A stretch of DNA of 64,000 bases from Nitrosococcus watsonii C-113 (GCF_000143085.1 NC_014315.1:558001-622000), one strand, 5' to 3'. Shown: positions 32,831 to 43,016, counted from the stretch's first letter. The notes: generated from the letters alone by a model not told the origin. Numbers and translations: made by a program.

Positions 32831-33829
32831 ATGAAAGCCATAGTTATGACGGCAACGGGAGGCCCCGAAGTCCTGCAACTGCAAACGCTGCCGAAGCCTA
32901 CAATCCGTCAACCTGGCGAAGTTCTGATTCAACTCAAAGGGGCTGGAATTAACCCGGTAGATACTAAACTGCGAACCCGGGGTACTTTCTACCCAGACCG
33001 CTCCCCGACAATTCTCGGTTGCGATGGGGCAGGCATTGTGGATGCTGTGGGCGAAGAGGTTAAAAATTTCAAGAAAGGAGATGAGGTTTATTTTTGCTTT
33101 GGAGGCATTGGAGGCCCGGAAGGGAATTATAGGGAATATGCGGTAGTGGACCATCGCTTTATCGCTAAAAAACCCAAAAAACTCTCCTTTGTTGAGGCTA
33201 GCGCTGCACCCCTGGTTTTGATAACTGCGTGGGAAGCACTGCATGATCGGGCACAAATCCAGCCAGAGCACAGGGTGCTTATTCACGGTGGCGCGGGAGG
33301 TGTGGGCCATGTGGCTATTCAGTTGGCTAAACAGACGGGGGCTCAGGTCTGTACTACCGTAAGTTCCGAAGAGAAAGGGGAGTTCGCCCGCTCCCTGGGA
33401 GCGGACCATGTTATTAACTACCGGGAAACGGATTTTGTCGAAGCCATCATGGAATGGACGGACAGCAAAGGGGTGGACGTGGCATTTGATACGGTGGGGG
33501 GAGAAACTTTTGCAAAGAGCTGCGGAGCCGTCGCCATGTATGGGGATTTAGTCACCATTCTGCAGCCGGATGCTAATATGAATTGGAGTACGGCGCGAGC
33601 GCGTAATCTTCGCTTTAGTTTGGAATTGATGCTGACTCCTATGCACCAGGGTCTTATCTCTGCCTTAGAACATCAAACGGATATCCTGCATTGCTGCGCT
33701 GAATTATTCGACTCCGAGCGTCTTCGGCTCCACCTCCAGCAGACCTTTCCCTTGGCGGAAGCGGCGGCTGCCCACCGTTTGCTGGAGCAGGGAGGGATGA
33801 TGGGTAAATTAGCCCTTGAGGTGGGTTAG
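32831..33829 (+). CDS. Zinc-independent quinone oxidoreductase family protein (MDR superfamily)
   Basis: This 332-residue protein is a medium-chain dehydrogenase/reductase of the zeta-crystallin/quinone-oxidoreductase type. An N-terminal GroES-like domain (GEVLIQLKGAGINPVDTKLR) precedes a Rossmann domain with VLIHGGAGGVGHVAIQLAKQTGAQV (about 149-173), and no catalytic zinc cysteines are seen. It starts 14 bp after nuoN and probably shares the operon transcript. The family reduces quinones or enones with NADPH; the substrate here is unknown. The start chosen is ATG 32831; an earlier frame opening at 32795 lies inside nuoN. Confidence 0.85.
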   Translation: MKAIVMTATGGPEVLQLQTLPKPTIRQPGEVLIQLKGAGINPVDTKLRTRGTFYPDRSPTILGCDGAGIVDAVGEEVKNFKKGDEVYFCFGGIGGPEGNYREYAVVDHRFIAKKPKKLSFVEASAAPLVLITAWEALHDRAQIQPEHRVLIHGGAGGVGHVAIQLAKQTGAQVCTTVSSEEKGEFARSLGADHVINYRETDFVEAIMEWTDSKGVDVAFDTVGGETFAKSCGAVAMYGDLVTILQPDANMNWSTARARNLRFSLELMLTPMHQGLISALEHQTDILHCCAELFDSERLRLHLQQTFPLAEAAAAHRLLEQGGMMGKLALEVG

Positions 33830-33874
33830 CTTGCCTCTAAACTAGTCTTATAGCTAGACGAGTGGGATGTCCAT

Positions 33875-34834
33875 TTATATATGGTGTTGTCGATCCTGCT
33901 CAAGCAAGGCCAGCATTGTGGCCATATCTTCAGGTAGGGGCGCTTCCCAATTCATTGCCTGCTTCTTTTCCGGATGAACCAAACCTAAGCGGGCGGCATG
34001 CAAGGCTTGGCGCTTGAAATGGCGCAAGGCAGTGCTCAGTTCTTCACTACTTTCCCTAGGAATATGCAGACGTTTCCCATAAGTGGGGTCTCCTAATAGG
34101 GGGTAGCCAATATGGGCCAAGTGGACTCGGATTTGGTGAGTCCGGCCTGTCTCCAGGCGGCATAAAATATGGGTATGGATCCGAAAGCGGGACACTACCC
34201 GATAGTGAGTGAGGGCGGGCTTTCCTGTGGAAATGACCGCCATTCGCTTGCGATTCACCGGATGGCGCTGGATAGGCGCCTCGATCCTTCCCCCGCTGGT
34301 CATGACGCCGACGGTAATCGCTTGGTACTCCCGAGTGATGCGGCGTGCCTGTAATTGTTGGATGAGTCCATGATGAGCGACAAGATTTCGCGCTACCACC
34401 AGTAAGCCACTGGTATCTTTATCTAGGCGGTGGACGATTCCAGCCCGCGGGATTCGCTCTAGCTCCGGCGCATGGTGCAAGAGTGCATTGACCAGGGTGC
34501 CATCCCGGTTACCCGCGGCCGGGTGCACCACTAGGCCGGCGGGCTTGTTGACCACAATGATCGCTTCATCTTCGTATATAATTTCCAAGGGAAGAGGCTG
34601 GGATTTCCAGCCAGTTTCTGCCTCGGCTTCCGCAATGACGACGATCCATTCACCCCCTTGAACGGTATCCCGGGGGCGGGCGAGGGCATCATTGACTTTG
34701 ACCTGCCCATGCTTGATCCATTGCTGCAGGCGGCTGCGGGAATAGGCGGGAAAAACCTGCGCTAGGGCTTGATCTAAACGTTTTCCCGCCAGCTCAGAAG
34801 GAAGGGTGATACTCAGTTCTATGGTTTCCCGCAC
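33875..34834 (-). CDS. rluD: 23S rRNA pseudouridine synthase RluD
   Basis: RluD (319 residues) converts uridines 1911, 1915 and 1917 in helix 69 of 23S rRNA to pseudouridine. An N-terminal S4 domain (about 15-75: KRLDQALAQVFPAYSRSRLQQWIKHGQVKVN) precedes the RluA-type catalytic domain. The catalytic Asp is in GIVHRLDKDTSGLLVVAR. The C-terminal motif TGRTHQIRVHLAHIGYPLLGD is intact. It converges on the quinone oxidoreductase gene, 45 bp away. RluA/RluC are alternatives, but the length and S4 domain favour RluD. Confidence 0.92.
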   Translation of the reverse strand: MRETIELSITLPSELAGKRLDQALAQVFPAYSRSRLQQWIKHGQVKVNDALARPRDTVQGGEWIVVIAEAEAETGWKSQPLPLEIIYEDEAIIVVNKPAGLVVHPAAGNRDGTLVNALLHHAPELERIPRAGIVHRLDKDTSGLLVVARNLVAHHGLIQQLQARRITREYQAITVGVMTSGGRIEAPIQRHPVNRKRMAVISTGKPALTHYRVVSRFRIHTHILCRLETGRTHQIRVHLAHIGYPLLGDPTYGKRLHIPRESSEELSTALRHFKRQALHAARLGLVHPEKKQAMNWEAPLPEDMATMLALLEQDRQHHI

Positions 34835-35062
34835 AGGGCTTTAGTTATTAAATAGTTTGCTGGGACGCAAATTTTACCATTTTTGACCGAGGGTATCCCT
34901 TGGATGCCTTGGCTCGCTTTTCGTGAATCAGTGCGAAGATCCCCCTATTTCTATGGAATAGAGCTTGAACCCGTCCCGTAGACATAATGAGAGCTTCTCG
35001 CTAAAAAAGGTTGGATGGCCTATAGTTGAGAGCATGACTCAGGATTTATTCGAAAATTTTTC
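34835..35062. promoter_or_regulatory. Divergent promoter region between rluD and the DUF255 gene
   Basis: This 228-bp gap separates two divergent genes and must hold both promoters. I see no clear sigma70 pair, repeat or small gene. A/T-rich tracts at 34848-34882 are the best area for the rluD promoter. Confidence 0.3.
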
Positions 35063-37147
35063 ATGCCAAATCCATCAGTAAAAAACCATTTGCAGGGACA
35101 GACCAGTCCCTATTTGCTACAACATGTGGATAATCCAGTTGCTTGGTATCCCTGGGGTGAAGAGGCACTAGTGCGAGCCCAGGGGGAGGATAAACCTATT
35201 TTGCTTTCTATTGGTTATTCCGCTTGTCATTGGTGCCACGTGATGGCCCATGAATCTTTTGAGAACCCGGAAACAGCGGCGGTAATGAATGAGCATTTCA
35301 TCAATATCAAGGTTGACCGAGAAGAGCGCCCAGATCTGGATCAGATTTACCAGCTAGCCCAGCAAATGTTGACGGGACGCCCTGGTGGCTGGCCACTTAC
35401 GATGTTCCTGGAACCGGTTAAGCAAGCTCCTTTTTTCGGCGGTACTTATTTTCCTCCCGAGGAGCGTCATGGTTTGCCTGGTTTTAAGGATTTGCTTCAA
35501 CGGGTGGCAGAATATTTTCATACTCGCCGGGAGGTTATCCAATCCCAGAACGAGCGTTTGCTTGATGCCTTTGAAAAACTAGATGGGCGGTCTTCAGCGG
35601 CGGAAGTGGAAGGGTTGAATAGAGCGCCTTTGCAGGCGGCCCATCAACAGCTAGCCCAGGCTTTCGATTCCCGTTATGGCGGTTTCAGGGGCGCGCCTAA
35701 ATTTCCTAATCCAAGCATTATTGAACGCTGCTTGCGGGATGCCCATGGGGAACATATAACAGAAGACGAGAAACAGCAGGCACTTACCATGGCCCGGCTG
35801 ACCCTGGAACAAATGGCCCAGGGAGGAATATATGATCAGCTGGGAGGCGGATTCTGCCGTTATTCCGTGGATGAAAAGTGGAGAATCCCCCATTTTGAAA
35901 AAATGCTGTACGACAACGGCCAACTGTTGGTGCTCTATAGGGATGCCTATCGTCTCTGGGGCAACGGGATTTTCCGGCGAATTCTGGAGGAGACTGGGCA
36001 CTGGGTGGTGCGGGAAATGCAGTCTCCCGAAGGGGGATATTACTCTTCCCTGGATGCGGACTCCGAGGGTCATGAGGGAAAGTTTTACGTTTGGACCCGG
36101 GAGCAAGTACGCGCCTTGCTGGACGATGAGAAATATACTTTGGCGGTGCGTTATTTTAGCCTTGATCAGCCGGCGAATTTTGAAGGCCATTGGCATTTAT
36201 ATGCGGCAATGACCCCCGAGGCTTTGGCCGAGGAGATGAAGGTACCGGCTCCAGGTCTGCAAGAGCAATTGACTGCCGCCAAGCAGAAATTGTTTGCTGC
36301 CCGGGAAGCGCGTATCCGCCCAGGGCGGGATGATAAAATTCTTACTGCCTGGAATAGCCTCATGATCAAAGGGATGGCGGCTGCCGGGCAGGCGCTGGCG
36401 CAGCCTGTTTTTATCGCCTCTGCCGAAAAGGCTGTGGATTTTGTGCGGGCACACCTGTGGCAAAAGGGCCGTTTGCTGGTCAGTTATAAGGATGGACGGG
36501 CGCAGCACCAGGGTTATTTGGATGATTATGCTTTTCTGCTGGATGCCTTGCTGGAGTTGCTTCAAGTCCGCTGGCGCGATGGAGATTTGGCCTTTGCCGT
36601 TGATCTGGCCGAAGCTGTTCTGGGACACTTTGAGGATAAGGCGCAGGGGGGATTTTACTTTACCGCTGACGATCATGAAACCCTTATTCATCGGCCAGTA
36701 CCTCTCATGGATAATGCTACCCCCGCGGGAAATGGAATATTAGCCTGGAGTTTGCTCCGGCTGGGACATCTCTTGGGTGAAATGCGCTATCTGAAGGCTG
36801 CGGAAAATACGCTCAAGGCGGCCTGGGAGAGCCTTCAACAAACGCCCCATGCTCACTGTAGCCTGCTCAAAGCCTTGGAAGAATGGCTTACTCCTCCGCA
36901 AATAGTCATTCTGCGGGGGAGTGGGGAAGAACTGGAGAGTTGGCGGGCAGTGGCCGCAGCGGCGTATGCGCCACGGCGGGTCACCTTGGCTATTCCCCTT
37001 GAGGCCCAGTATTTACCAGGGATATTAGGGGAATACTGGCCACAAGAAGCCGCGGTGACCGCCTATGTCTGTAGCGGTCATACTTGCTCAGCCCCCCTCA
37101 CCCAGAGAGAAGCTTTGAAGGAACATTTAGCCGCTCAGGGTCGGTAG
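35063..37147 (+). CDS. DUF255 thioredoxin-domain protein (YyaL / SPATA20 family)
   Basis: This 694-residue protein starts with the family signature of a DUF255 thioredoxin-like domain. [19 protein letters not shown] is followed by [18 protein letters not shown], which holds the CHWC pair at about residues 54-57, and by [15 protein letters not shown]. An alpha/alpha-barrel, glycosidase-like domain fills about residues 200-690 ([43 protein letters not shown]). The family is widespread, but its function is not settled. The stop overlaps the end of the convergent kinase gene by 13 bases. Confidence 0.9.
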   Translation: MPNPSVKNHLQGQTSPYLLQHVDNPVAWYPWGEEALVRAQGEDKPILLSIGYSACHWCHVMAHESFENPETAAVMNEHFINIKVDREERPDLDQIYQLAQQMLTGRPGGWPLTMFLEPVKQAPFFGGTYFPPEERHGLPGFKDLLQRVAEYFHTRREVIQSQNERLLDAFEKLDGRSSAAEVEGLNRAPLQAAHQQLAQAFDSRYGGFRGAPKFPNPSIIERCLRDAHGEHITEDEKQQALTMARLTLEQMAQGGIYDQLGGGFCRYSVDEKWRIPHFEKMLYDNGQLLVLYRDAYRLWGNGIFRRILEETGHWVVREMQSPEGGYYSSLDADSEGHEGKFYVWTREQVRALLDDEKYTLAVRYFSLDQPANFEGHWHLYAAMTPEALAEEMKVPAPGLQEQLTAAKQKLFAAREARIRPGRDDKILTAWNSLMIKGMAAAGQALAQPVFIASAEKAVDFVRAHLWQKGRLLVSYKDGRAQHQGYLDDYAFLLDALLELLQVRWRDGDLAFAVDLAEAVLGHFEDKAQGGFYFTADDHETLIHRPVPLMDNATPAGNGILAWSLLRLGHLLGEMRYLKAAENTLKAAWESLQQTPHAHCSLLKALEEWLTPPQIVILRGSGEELESWRAVAAAAYAPRRVTLAIPLEAQYLPGILGEYWPQEAAVTAYVCSGHTCSAPLTQREALKEHLAAQGR

Positions 37148-38067
37148 TGGAAGTTCTCCTTAAAAAGATCCCAAAATTCTGCTAACTCAAAGGCATGATT
37201 TTGGGTGCCGTGATGCCCGATTTTAATAGCGCCCAGGAGGGAGGCAATGCGGCCCGTCGTCTCCCAGTCCATAGCGCGAGCAAGGCCGTAGAGTATGCCC
37301 GCCCGGTAGGCGTCCCCGCAGCCGGTGGGATCAGTCGGCGCAGTAGCTTTGGCGGCGGGAATTTCAAAGTGGTAGCCAGGGGTATAAATGGAGGAACCCT
37401 CCGCCCCTCGGGTAATGATCAAGGCGTCCACGCGCTCGGCGAGCTTTCGGGTGGAGAGTCCTGTTCGTTTCTGAAATAACTGGGCCTCGTAATCGTTTAA
37501 GGTAATCCAGGTGGCTTGCTCGCTAAATTTGAGCAGCTCCTCGCCGGTGAACATGGGTAGTCCTTGTCCCGGATCGAAGATAAAAGGGATTCCCGCCGCC
37601 TGGAATTGTTGTCCGTGGGCAATCATCCCTTCCCGCCCATCGGGGGCGACGATTCCCCGTTCTACCCCTTCGGCATCCTCGACCCGGTTCTCATGGGAAA
37701 AATTCATGGCGCCGGGATGAAAAGCGGTAATTTGGTTGGCGTCCATATCCGTGGTGATAAAAGCCTGAGCCGTGTACGTATCATTGATCAGACGGATATG
37801 GCGGCGGGAGATGCCTATTTGGTCCAGCCATTGCTGATAAGGGTCAAAGTCGTTGCCGACCGTGCCCATGGGCAGAGGATCGCCTTTGAGCAGGTGTAAA
37901 TTGTAGGCGATGTTGCCTGCGCAACCTCCAAACTCTCGCCGTAACTGGGGTACCAGAAAGGACACATTAAGGATATGCACCTTATCGGGAAGGATATGGT
38001 TTTTAAACCGATCATTGAATACCATGATGGTATCGTAGGCAAAGGAGCCGCAAATTAAGGCTGTCAT
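37135..38067 (-). CDS. PfkB-family carbohydrate/adenosine-type kinase
   Basis: This 310-residue kinase has the ribokinase/PfkB fold. The glycine pair lies in [15 protein letters not shown] (about 46-60). The catalytic Asp and anion hole are in [20 protein letters not shown] (about 240-260). The motif [16 protein letters not shown] lies before it. The overall look resembles bacterial adenosine kinases, but the substrate cannot be read from sequence. It lies 44 bp downstream of gcvPB and may share its transcript. Confidence 0.87.
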   Translation of the reverse strand: MTALICGSFAYDTIMVFNDRFKNHILPDKVHILNVSFLVPQLRREFGGCAGNIAYNLHLLKGDPLPMGTVGNDFDPYQQWLDQIGISRRHIRLINDTYTAQAFITTDMDANQITAFHPGAMNFSHENRVEDAEGVERGIVAPDGREGMIAHGQQFQAAGIPFIFDPGQGLPMFTGEELLKFSEQATWITLNDYEAQLFQKRTGLSTRKLAERVDALIITRGAEGSSIYTPGYHFEIPAAKATAPTDPTGCGDAYRAGILYGLARAMDWETTGRIASLLGAIKIGHHGTQNHAFELAEFWDLFKENFHYRP

Positions 38068-38111
38068 CTTTAATACTTTAGCTTATATTAATTAAAAGTT
38101 TACTTGACGCT

Positions 38112-39569
38112 TTACTCGCTGGGACCCGGTTTCCAGGCTAAATCCAGTTCCTTGGCGGCCTTCACCTCATCCAGGCGGCGTACCGGCAGGGTATGGGGTG
38201 CCTGTTTGAGTAATTCTGGATTCTCCTGAGCTTCTTTGGCGATCTGTTCCATCGCGGCCACAAAAGCATCCAGGGTTTGCTTGCTTTCCGTTTCCGCCGG
38301 TTCGATGAGCAAGCATTCGGGAACTAGGAGCGGAAAGTAAATTGTTGGCGCATGAAAACCCAAATCCAACAGGCGTTTAGCAAAATCCGTGGCGGTAACT
38401 CCTAACTCCTTCGCCTGGCGCTTCAGGGTGACCACGAATTCATGGCCAGCGCGGCGCATGGGGTAGGCCAAATCGAAACCGGCTTCGGCCATGCGTTGGG
38501 CCAGATAATTGGCGTTAAGGGCGGAGAAGTCCGCTACCCGTTTCATGCCTTCAAGACCGAGCAGCCGCACATAGATATAAGCCCGGAGCAGCACCCCGGC
38601 GTTCCCCATCCAGGCCGAGAGGGGACCAATGGTTTGGGGGCAGTCCTCCGCTGTCAACCAACGGTAGCTGCCATCTTCGGCGCGCCCCACCCGGGGAACC
38701 GGGAGAAAGGGCAGCAATTTCTCACCCACCCCCACCGGGCCAGACCCAGGGCCGCCACCGCCATGGGGCGTGGAAAAGGTTTTATGAAGGTTGAGATGGA
38801 TGACATCAAACCCCATGTCTCCAGGTTTTACCTTGCCGAGGATGGCGTTCAGATTAGCCCCATCGTAATAAAGTAGCCCCCCCGCCTTATGGACGCTTTG
38901 AGCAATAGTTTGAATATTGCGATCAAATATTCCAAGGGTGGAGGGGTTAGTGAGCATAATACCTGCTGTTTGGGGACCCAGGGCTTGATGCAGCGCTTCT
39001 AGATCCACATCCCCTTCCGGATTGGTGGGAATTTCCCGGACCCGGAAACCGCACATGGTGGCTGTGGCGGGATTAGTCCCGTGGGCCGCGTCCGGCACCA
39101 GCATCTCGCACCGTTCTTTATCTCCTCTGGCTTCGTGGTAAGCGCGAATCATGGCGACCCCGGTAAACTCTCCTTGGGCGCCGGCCATGGGGGCCAGGCT
39201 CATGGTCTGCATTCCCGTCATTTTGGCGAGGATGTCTTGCAGTTCATAAAGGCAAGCCAGAAACCCTTGACTCATCGCTTCTGGTGTCGCGGGATGGCGC
39301 TCCAGGAAACCTGGCAAGCTGGCCAGGGTGTGGCAAGCCCGCGGGTTATATTTCATGGTGCAGGAGCCCAGGGGATAGAAATGGGTGTCAATGGAGAAAT
39401 TTTTCTGGGACAAGCGCGTATAGTGGCGCACCACATCCATTTCCGAGACTTCGGGCAAGGCCGGCGGCTGTTGCCGTAGAAAGCGTTCCGGTAAATCGGT
39501 AGCGGGTGCCAGCTTGGGCGCTTGAGCGCGGGCCTGGCGGCCGGGGCGTGAGGATTCAAAAATCAGCAT
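38112..39569 (-). CDS. gcvPB: Glycine dehydrogenase (decarboxylating) subunit 2
   Basis: This 485-residue protein is the C-terminal-type subunit of the two-subunit P-protein that decarboxylates glycine in the glycine cleavage system. The pyridoxal-phosphate Lys is in [18 protein letters not shown] (about 263-280). Other family segments are [31 protein letters not shown] and [15 protein letters not shown]. It needs a partner, GcvPA, which is absent from this window along with gcvT and gcvH. The region just upstream is the mobile-element graveyard, and I see no glycine riboswitch in the 203 bp before it. Confidence 0.95.
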   Translation of the reverse strand: MLIFESSRPGRQARAQAPKLAPATDLPERFLRQQPPALPEVSEMDVVRHYTRLSQKNFSIDTHFYPLGSCTMKYNPRACHTLASLPGFLERHPATPEAMSQGFLACLYELQDILAKMTGMQTMSLAPMAGAQGEFTGVAMIRAYHEARGDKERCEMLVPDAAHGTNPATATMCGFRVREIPTNPEGDVDLEALHQALGPQTAGIMLTNPSTLGIFDRNIQTIAQSVHKAGGLLYYDGANLNAILGKVKPGDMGFDVIHLNLHKTFSTPHGGGGPGSGPVGVGEKLLPFLPVPRVGRAEDGSYRWLTAEDCPQTIGPLSAWMGNAGVLLRAYIYVRLLGLEGMKRVADFSALNANYLAQRMAEAGFDLAYPMRRAGHEFVVTLKRQAKELGVTATDFAKRLLDLGFHAPTIYFPLLVPECLLIEPAETESKQTLDAFVAAMEQIAKEAQENPELLKQAPHTLPVRRLDEVKAAKELDLAWKPGPSE

Positions 39570-39772
39570 AGCTAGTTATAATCCAATTAAATTTTAAGGG
39601 TTAAAGTTGAAAAATAAGACTTTCTTATTAGGAGTAAGGCTGATAAGACTAGGACAAATTATGCCAGTCTTGACGCGGATACTCTACCAGTGTGCTTTTC
39701 TCGCCGGGAAACATTGCCCGCTGTTATCATTCAAATACGTACCGCCAGACGAGCGCCAGGGAGATAAATGCC

Positions 39773-40002
39773 ATGGGTGTGGAAGCCAATCCCTGGATCA
39801 AGTTCTGTTATGAAGATTACAAAAGCCTGCCCGAGTTGGAAATACGGCATTATGAGCTTTTGAATAGGGAGCTAGCGATGGTACCCTCACCGAGCGAGTA
39901 TCACCAGTGCTCTCCCACAATCTGGGGTTTTTGCTGTGGCAATATGTGCAAGAGCATGATCTAGGCCATTGGAGTTTGCGGCTAGGGCGAGTGGACAATT
40001 AG
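39773..40002 (+). pseudogene. Uma2-family (DUF820, PD-(D/E)XK nuclease fold) gene fragment, frameshifted
   Basis: The frame from ATG 39773 reads KFCYEDYKSLPELEIRHYELLNRELAMVPSPSEYHQ, the typical Uma2 opening (YEDY...YELL..EL.M.PSPS..HQ). After His-Gln at about 39906 the match shifts frame and continues as LSHNLGFLLWQYVQEHDLGHW to a stop at 40002. The nuclease core of the family would follow and is missing, so this is a remnant. GGGAG lies just upstream. The 203 bp before it (39570-39772) show only a small AATAAG/CTTATT dyad near 39611-39630. Confidence 0.7.
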
Positions 40003-40048
40003 GAATGATTTAATTTGTGTCTCATGCGGTTGAGGCATTTGGGTTTGA

Positions 40049-40692
40049 GTGACACAGCGATATGCGCTTAGGAACGATCAGTGGGCTTGGATCAAGGACT
40101 TTCTTCCCGGCAAAGCGAGCGATGCTGGCATCATGGCAGAGGATAACCGTCTGTTTGTGAAGGCGGTTTTATATTGGTATCGCGCCGGGATAGCATGGCG
40201 GGATTCACCGGAACGGTTCGGAGACTGGAACAGCATCGCTCGCGGCCATAAACGCTGGTCTGACAAGGGGATATGGCGTAAGGTATTTGAGCATTTATCT
40301 GTAGAGGCAAGCAACGAATATGCCATGATCGACTCCACGATTGTCCGGGCGCATCAGCACAGCGCTGGGGCAAAGGGGGGATAAAGAGTGAGAACGCATA
40401 GGGCGATCCAAAGGCGGCATGATTACCAAGTTTCACGCCACCTGCGGTGCCTTGGGCAATCTAGCCGGATTTCATCTCACGCCGGGACAGGCTCATGATT
40501 TGCAGGGAGCGGACGCCCTGCTGCCCACATTATTACACAAAATCATGGTGTTTCTGGTGAACAAAGCCTACGATGATGCTGCAGCAACGCGTGCTGGTAT
40601 TGCTCCAGGAAGCGGGGATTGAGGCCGCCATAGCTCCTAAAGCCAATAGAATTGAACAGAGAGAATACGATGAAGAGTCGTATAAATGGCGC
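40049..40692 (+). pseudogene. IS5-family (IS427-like) transposase remnant
   Basis: The first frame from GTG 40049 encodes LRNDQWAWIKDFLPGKASD, then YRAGIAWRDSPERFGDWNS and the first catalytic Asp in MIDSTIVRAHQHSAG. Near 40380 the frame is lost, with a TGA in the alternative frame. The match resumes as GRSKGGMITKFHA through about 40560. Another frame change leads to GIEAAIAPKANRIEQREYDE, ending at YKWRH near 40692. The final Glu-containing region of the DDE domain is gone. At least two frameshifts and one stop make it inactive. It is interrupted at its 3' side by the TnpB remnant. Confidence 0.8.
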
Positions 40693-40694
40693 CA

Positions 40695-41362
40695 TCTCAC
40701 TTCCAGCCCTCCCGACCGTAGTTAACCTTAAAACATCTCTGGCCGCGTTGATGTCGCGGTCATGGACTGCCTTGCAGTCCGAGTAGGTCCACTCGCGGAC
40801 CTTGAGCGGCATAGCTGCTTGCGCTGCGCCACACACCGAGCACGTTTTACTGGTCGGCTCCCAACGCTCCACTTGCCTAAACTCTCGGCCATCTAGGCGG
40901 CTTTGTATTCCAGTTGCCGCTTGAGTTCGTGCATCCCGACATCAGCCATATACCAGTTGGCCATTATGCCCCTGACGTTCAAATCTTCCCCATGGCGATC
41001 AACCCAACCTGGCGGATAAGTGACGTGGTGAGCTTGTGCAGAAAGTCTTGGCGGATACTACTCACCCTGGCGTGGGCCTTGGCTGCTCGGATACGCTGAC
41101 GATACCAGCGAGCACTGCCTTTGCGCTTGCGCGAGAGTCGGCGTTGGGTTTTGGTGAGTAGACTGGGCCTAACCCTTTGAGAAACGTGAACTGGTGGCTA
41201 AAGTCAACGCCGCTAACGGACTTGCCGTAAACTCGGTATTGACGGCCCCGCCAGGCTAAAGCGGTATTCCAGACCCAGGCAGGCATGGCTAAATTCAATG
41301 GCAAGCTGCTGGCGCTGGAAGCTAGTAGGGTAGAAGCGGAATTTATAGTAGAATCGTTGCCC
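40695..41362 (-). pseudogene. IS200/IS605-type TnpB (OrfB) remnant
   Basis: On the minus strand the N-terminal TnpB signature YYKFRFYPTSFQRQQLAIEF (from about 41360) shifts frame to AWVWNTALAWRGRQYRVYGK. It then shifts to QRRLSRKRKGSARWYRQRI with AKAHARVSSIRQDFLHKL. The zinc-ribbon part ERWEPTSKTCSVCG and HDRDINAARDVLRL near 40720-40840 closes it. Several frameshifts and stops interrupt it, for example after VGLIAMGKI. TnpB proteins are RNA-guided nucleases of IS605-type transposons; this copy cannot be functional. No TnpA is seen. Confidence 0.8.
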
Positions 41363-41488
41363 GCTGCCAGCGTCACTTTATGTGGCCATCTGCGCCACTT
41401 CGTTTCGCATCGTCGCTAGGGGGTCATCGTATGTCCTTGTACTCCTTCTGTAAAGCACACGATTTGATCTGACATTTTGCTGAAAAAA

Positions 41489-41522
41489 AGTCTATTCTGG
41501 GGGCATACCCTCAGAATAGACT
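41489..41522. repeat. Inverted repeat upstream of the IS481-like remnant
   Basis: AGTCTATTCTG (41489-41499) and CAGAATAGACT (41512-41522) are perfectly complementary 11-bp arms around a 12-base loop. It lies 28 bp before the transposase start and may be an element end or a leader hairpin protecting against outside transcription. Confidence 0.6.
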
Positions 41523-41549
41523 TGAAACGAAAAAGAAGAGTGTCAGAAG

Positions 41550-42569
41550 ATGAGCACCTATCAAGAAAAGATCATCCAACCGAAATTGGGCGTGTTGGAG
41601 CTGGCCAAGCAACTGGGGAATGTCTCGCAGGCCTGCAAGGTGATGGGCTATTCTAGAGACAGCTTTTACCGATTTAAAGAACTGTATGAGATCGACGGGG
41701 AACAGGCGTTGGTGGAAACAGGGGCCAGAAGCCGATTATTAAGAACCGTGTGCCGGAGCCTGTGGAGCAAGCGGTGGTGGATTTGGCCATCGAAAACCCG
41801 GCGCTAGACCAGCGGCGTGTCTCGGCCTAGTTGCAGCAGCGGGGGATTATCGTCTCTTCCTCAAGGGTGCGCTCGATCGAATTGCGCCATGATCTGGAGA
41901 CTCTGAAAAAACGTCTCAAGGTGCTGGAGGCCCGCTCGGCCCACGAAGGGCTGGTGCTGACCGAAACCCAGCTGGCTGCACTAGAGAAGACCAAAGAACA
42001 GCGCGAGGCCAAAGGGGAGATCGAATCGGAATATCCCGGTTATCTGGGCTCACAAGACACCTACTATGTGGGCACGATGAAAGGGGTGGGGTGCATTTAT
42101 CAGCAGACCTTCGTCGATACCTCTTCCCGCGTGGCGTGGCCCTGTGCAAACCCCATACGGAAAAAAGCGCCCTCGCCGTGGCGGATAGGCTCAACGACAA
42201 AGTGTTCTCTTGCTGCGCCTGCTCGCCGACCGAGGGATGGAATATTGTGGGAAGGTGGAAAGTCACGCCTACCAGCTCTATCTGGCCGTGGAAAACATCG
42301 ACCACAGTAAAACCACAAGGCATCCGCAGACCAACAGTATTTGTGAGTGCCTCCACAAAACCGTCAGGCATGAAGTCTATGACATCGCCTTTCGCAAAAA
42401 ACTGTACCGCTCACTGGAGGAGCTGCAAACGGATCGGGAGCACTGGCTTATGAACTATCATGAACAAAGACTGCGCTCGGGCCGGTACTGCTAGGGTAAA
42501 ACACCTATGCAAACCTTCAGGGAAAACGTGCATGTGGCCAAAGAAAAGTGTCTCTCTGTATTATCATAG
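41550..42569 (+). pseudogene. IS481-family transposase remnant
   Basis: The frame opens with a helix-turn-helix region (GVLELAKQLGNVSQACKVMGYSRDSFYRFKELYE). It then shifts through PVEQAVVDLAIENPAL, RGIIVSSSRVRSIELRHDLE, DTYYVGTMKGVGCIYQQTFVDT and YCGKVESHAYQLYLAVENI, with DDE-type integrase-core residues. An in-frame TAG at 41828 and at least three frameshifts precede HEQRLRSGRYC. A further TAG at 42492 is followed by GKTPMQTFRENVHVAKEK, ending at 42569. It is clearly dead. The N-terminal HTH followed by a retroviral-type integrase core fits IS481 rather than IS3. Confidence 0.8.
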
Positions 42570-42661
42570 GGGAGAAAAGGGAGAGGAAAATGCCTCCCTC
42601 GCACCAGAATTAGCGGACAGCGAAATCTTCGCCCTCTAATAGTGCGTCTATCAGATTAAGT

Positions 42662-42787
42662 CTAGAATTTTACAACTCGCCTGATTTTAACCCCATCGAA
42701 CAATCCTTCGCCCTGCTCAAAAAACGAAGGCAGTACTCAGGAAAAACTCTCAGTCAGCTCATAACATCACAAAATTATTTGGAATGA
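42662..42787 (+). pseudogene. IS630-type transposase C-terminal fragment
   Basis: The frame LEFYNSPDFNPIEQSFALLKKR carries the SPDxNPIE signature of the last catalytic Glu region of IS630/Tc1-type transposases. Nothing upstream of about 42650 belongs to the same gene. The fragment ends at a stop at 42785-42787, only 21 bp before tRNA-Ser. The 92 bp before it show nothing recognisable. Confidence 0.65.
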
Positions 42788-42808
42788 CTATAGCGTATTC
42801 TTAAACAA

Positions 42809-42900
42809 TGGCGGAGAGGGCGGGATTCGAACCCGCGTGGGCTGCAATAGCCCCGACCGATTTCGAGTCGGTGCCGTTATGGCCGCTTCGGTACCTCTCC
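42809..42900 (-). tRNA. tRNA-Ser (anticodon CGA)
   Basis: Read on the minus strand the 92-nt gene starts GGAGAGG and ends CCTCTCCGCCA with an encoded CCA. The anticodon stem ACCGA/TCGGT encloses loop CTCGAAA, giving anticodon CGA. A long variable arm follows, as in class II tRNAs, and the T loop GGTTCGAATCC is intact. IS debris lies on its 3' side. Confidence 0.97.
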
Positions 42901-43016
42901 TGTTACCCCTATAGGATACCTGCTATGGCAAGAAATGGGTATAAAACAGCAGCAAGGTGCTTTTTCTACTCCCAGAATTTATGAGCAGCTAGACTAGCGC
43001 AAGCAAAAGCAGAGGA

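Noticed and set aside
36197-36691. A 164-residue minus-strand frame inside the DUF255 gene
   Set aside because: It is antisense to a clearly conserved gene and resembles no protein family.
38442-38876. A 144-residue plus-strand frame inside gcvPB
   Set aside because: It is antisense to conserved gcvPB sequence, including its PLP region, and has no independent support.
39570-39772. Glycine riboswitch upstream of gcvPB
   Set aside because: No tandem or single glycine aptamer pattern is visible; only a small AATAAG/CTTATT dyad.
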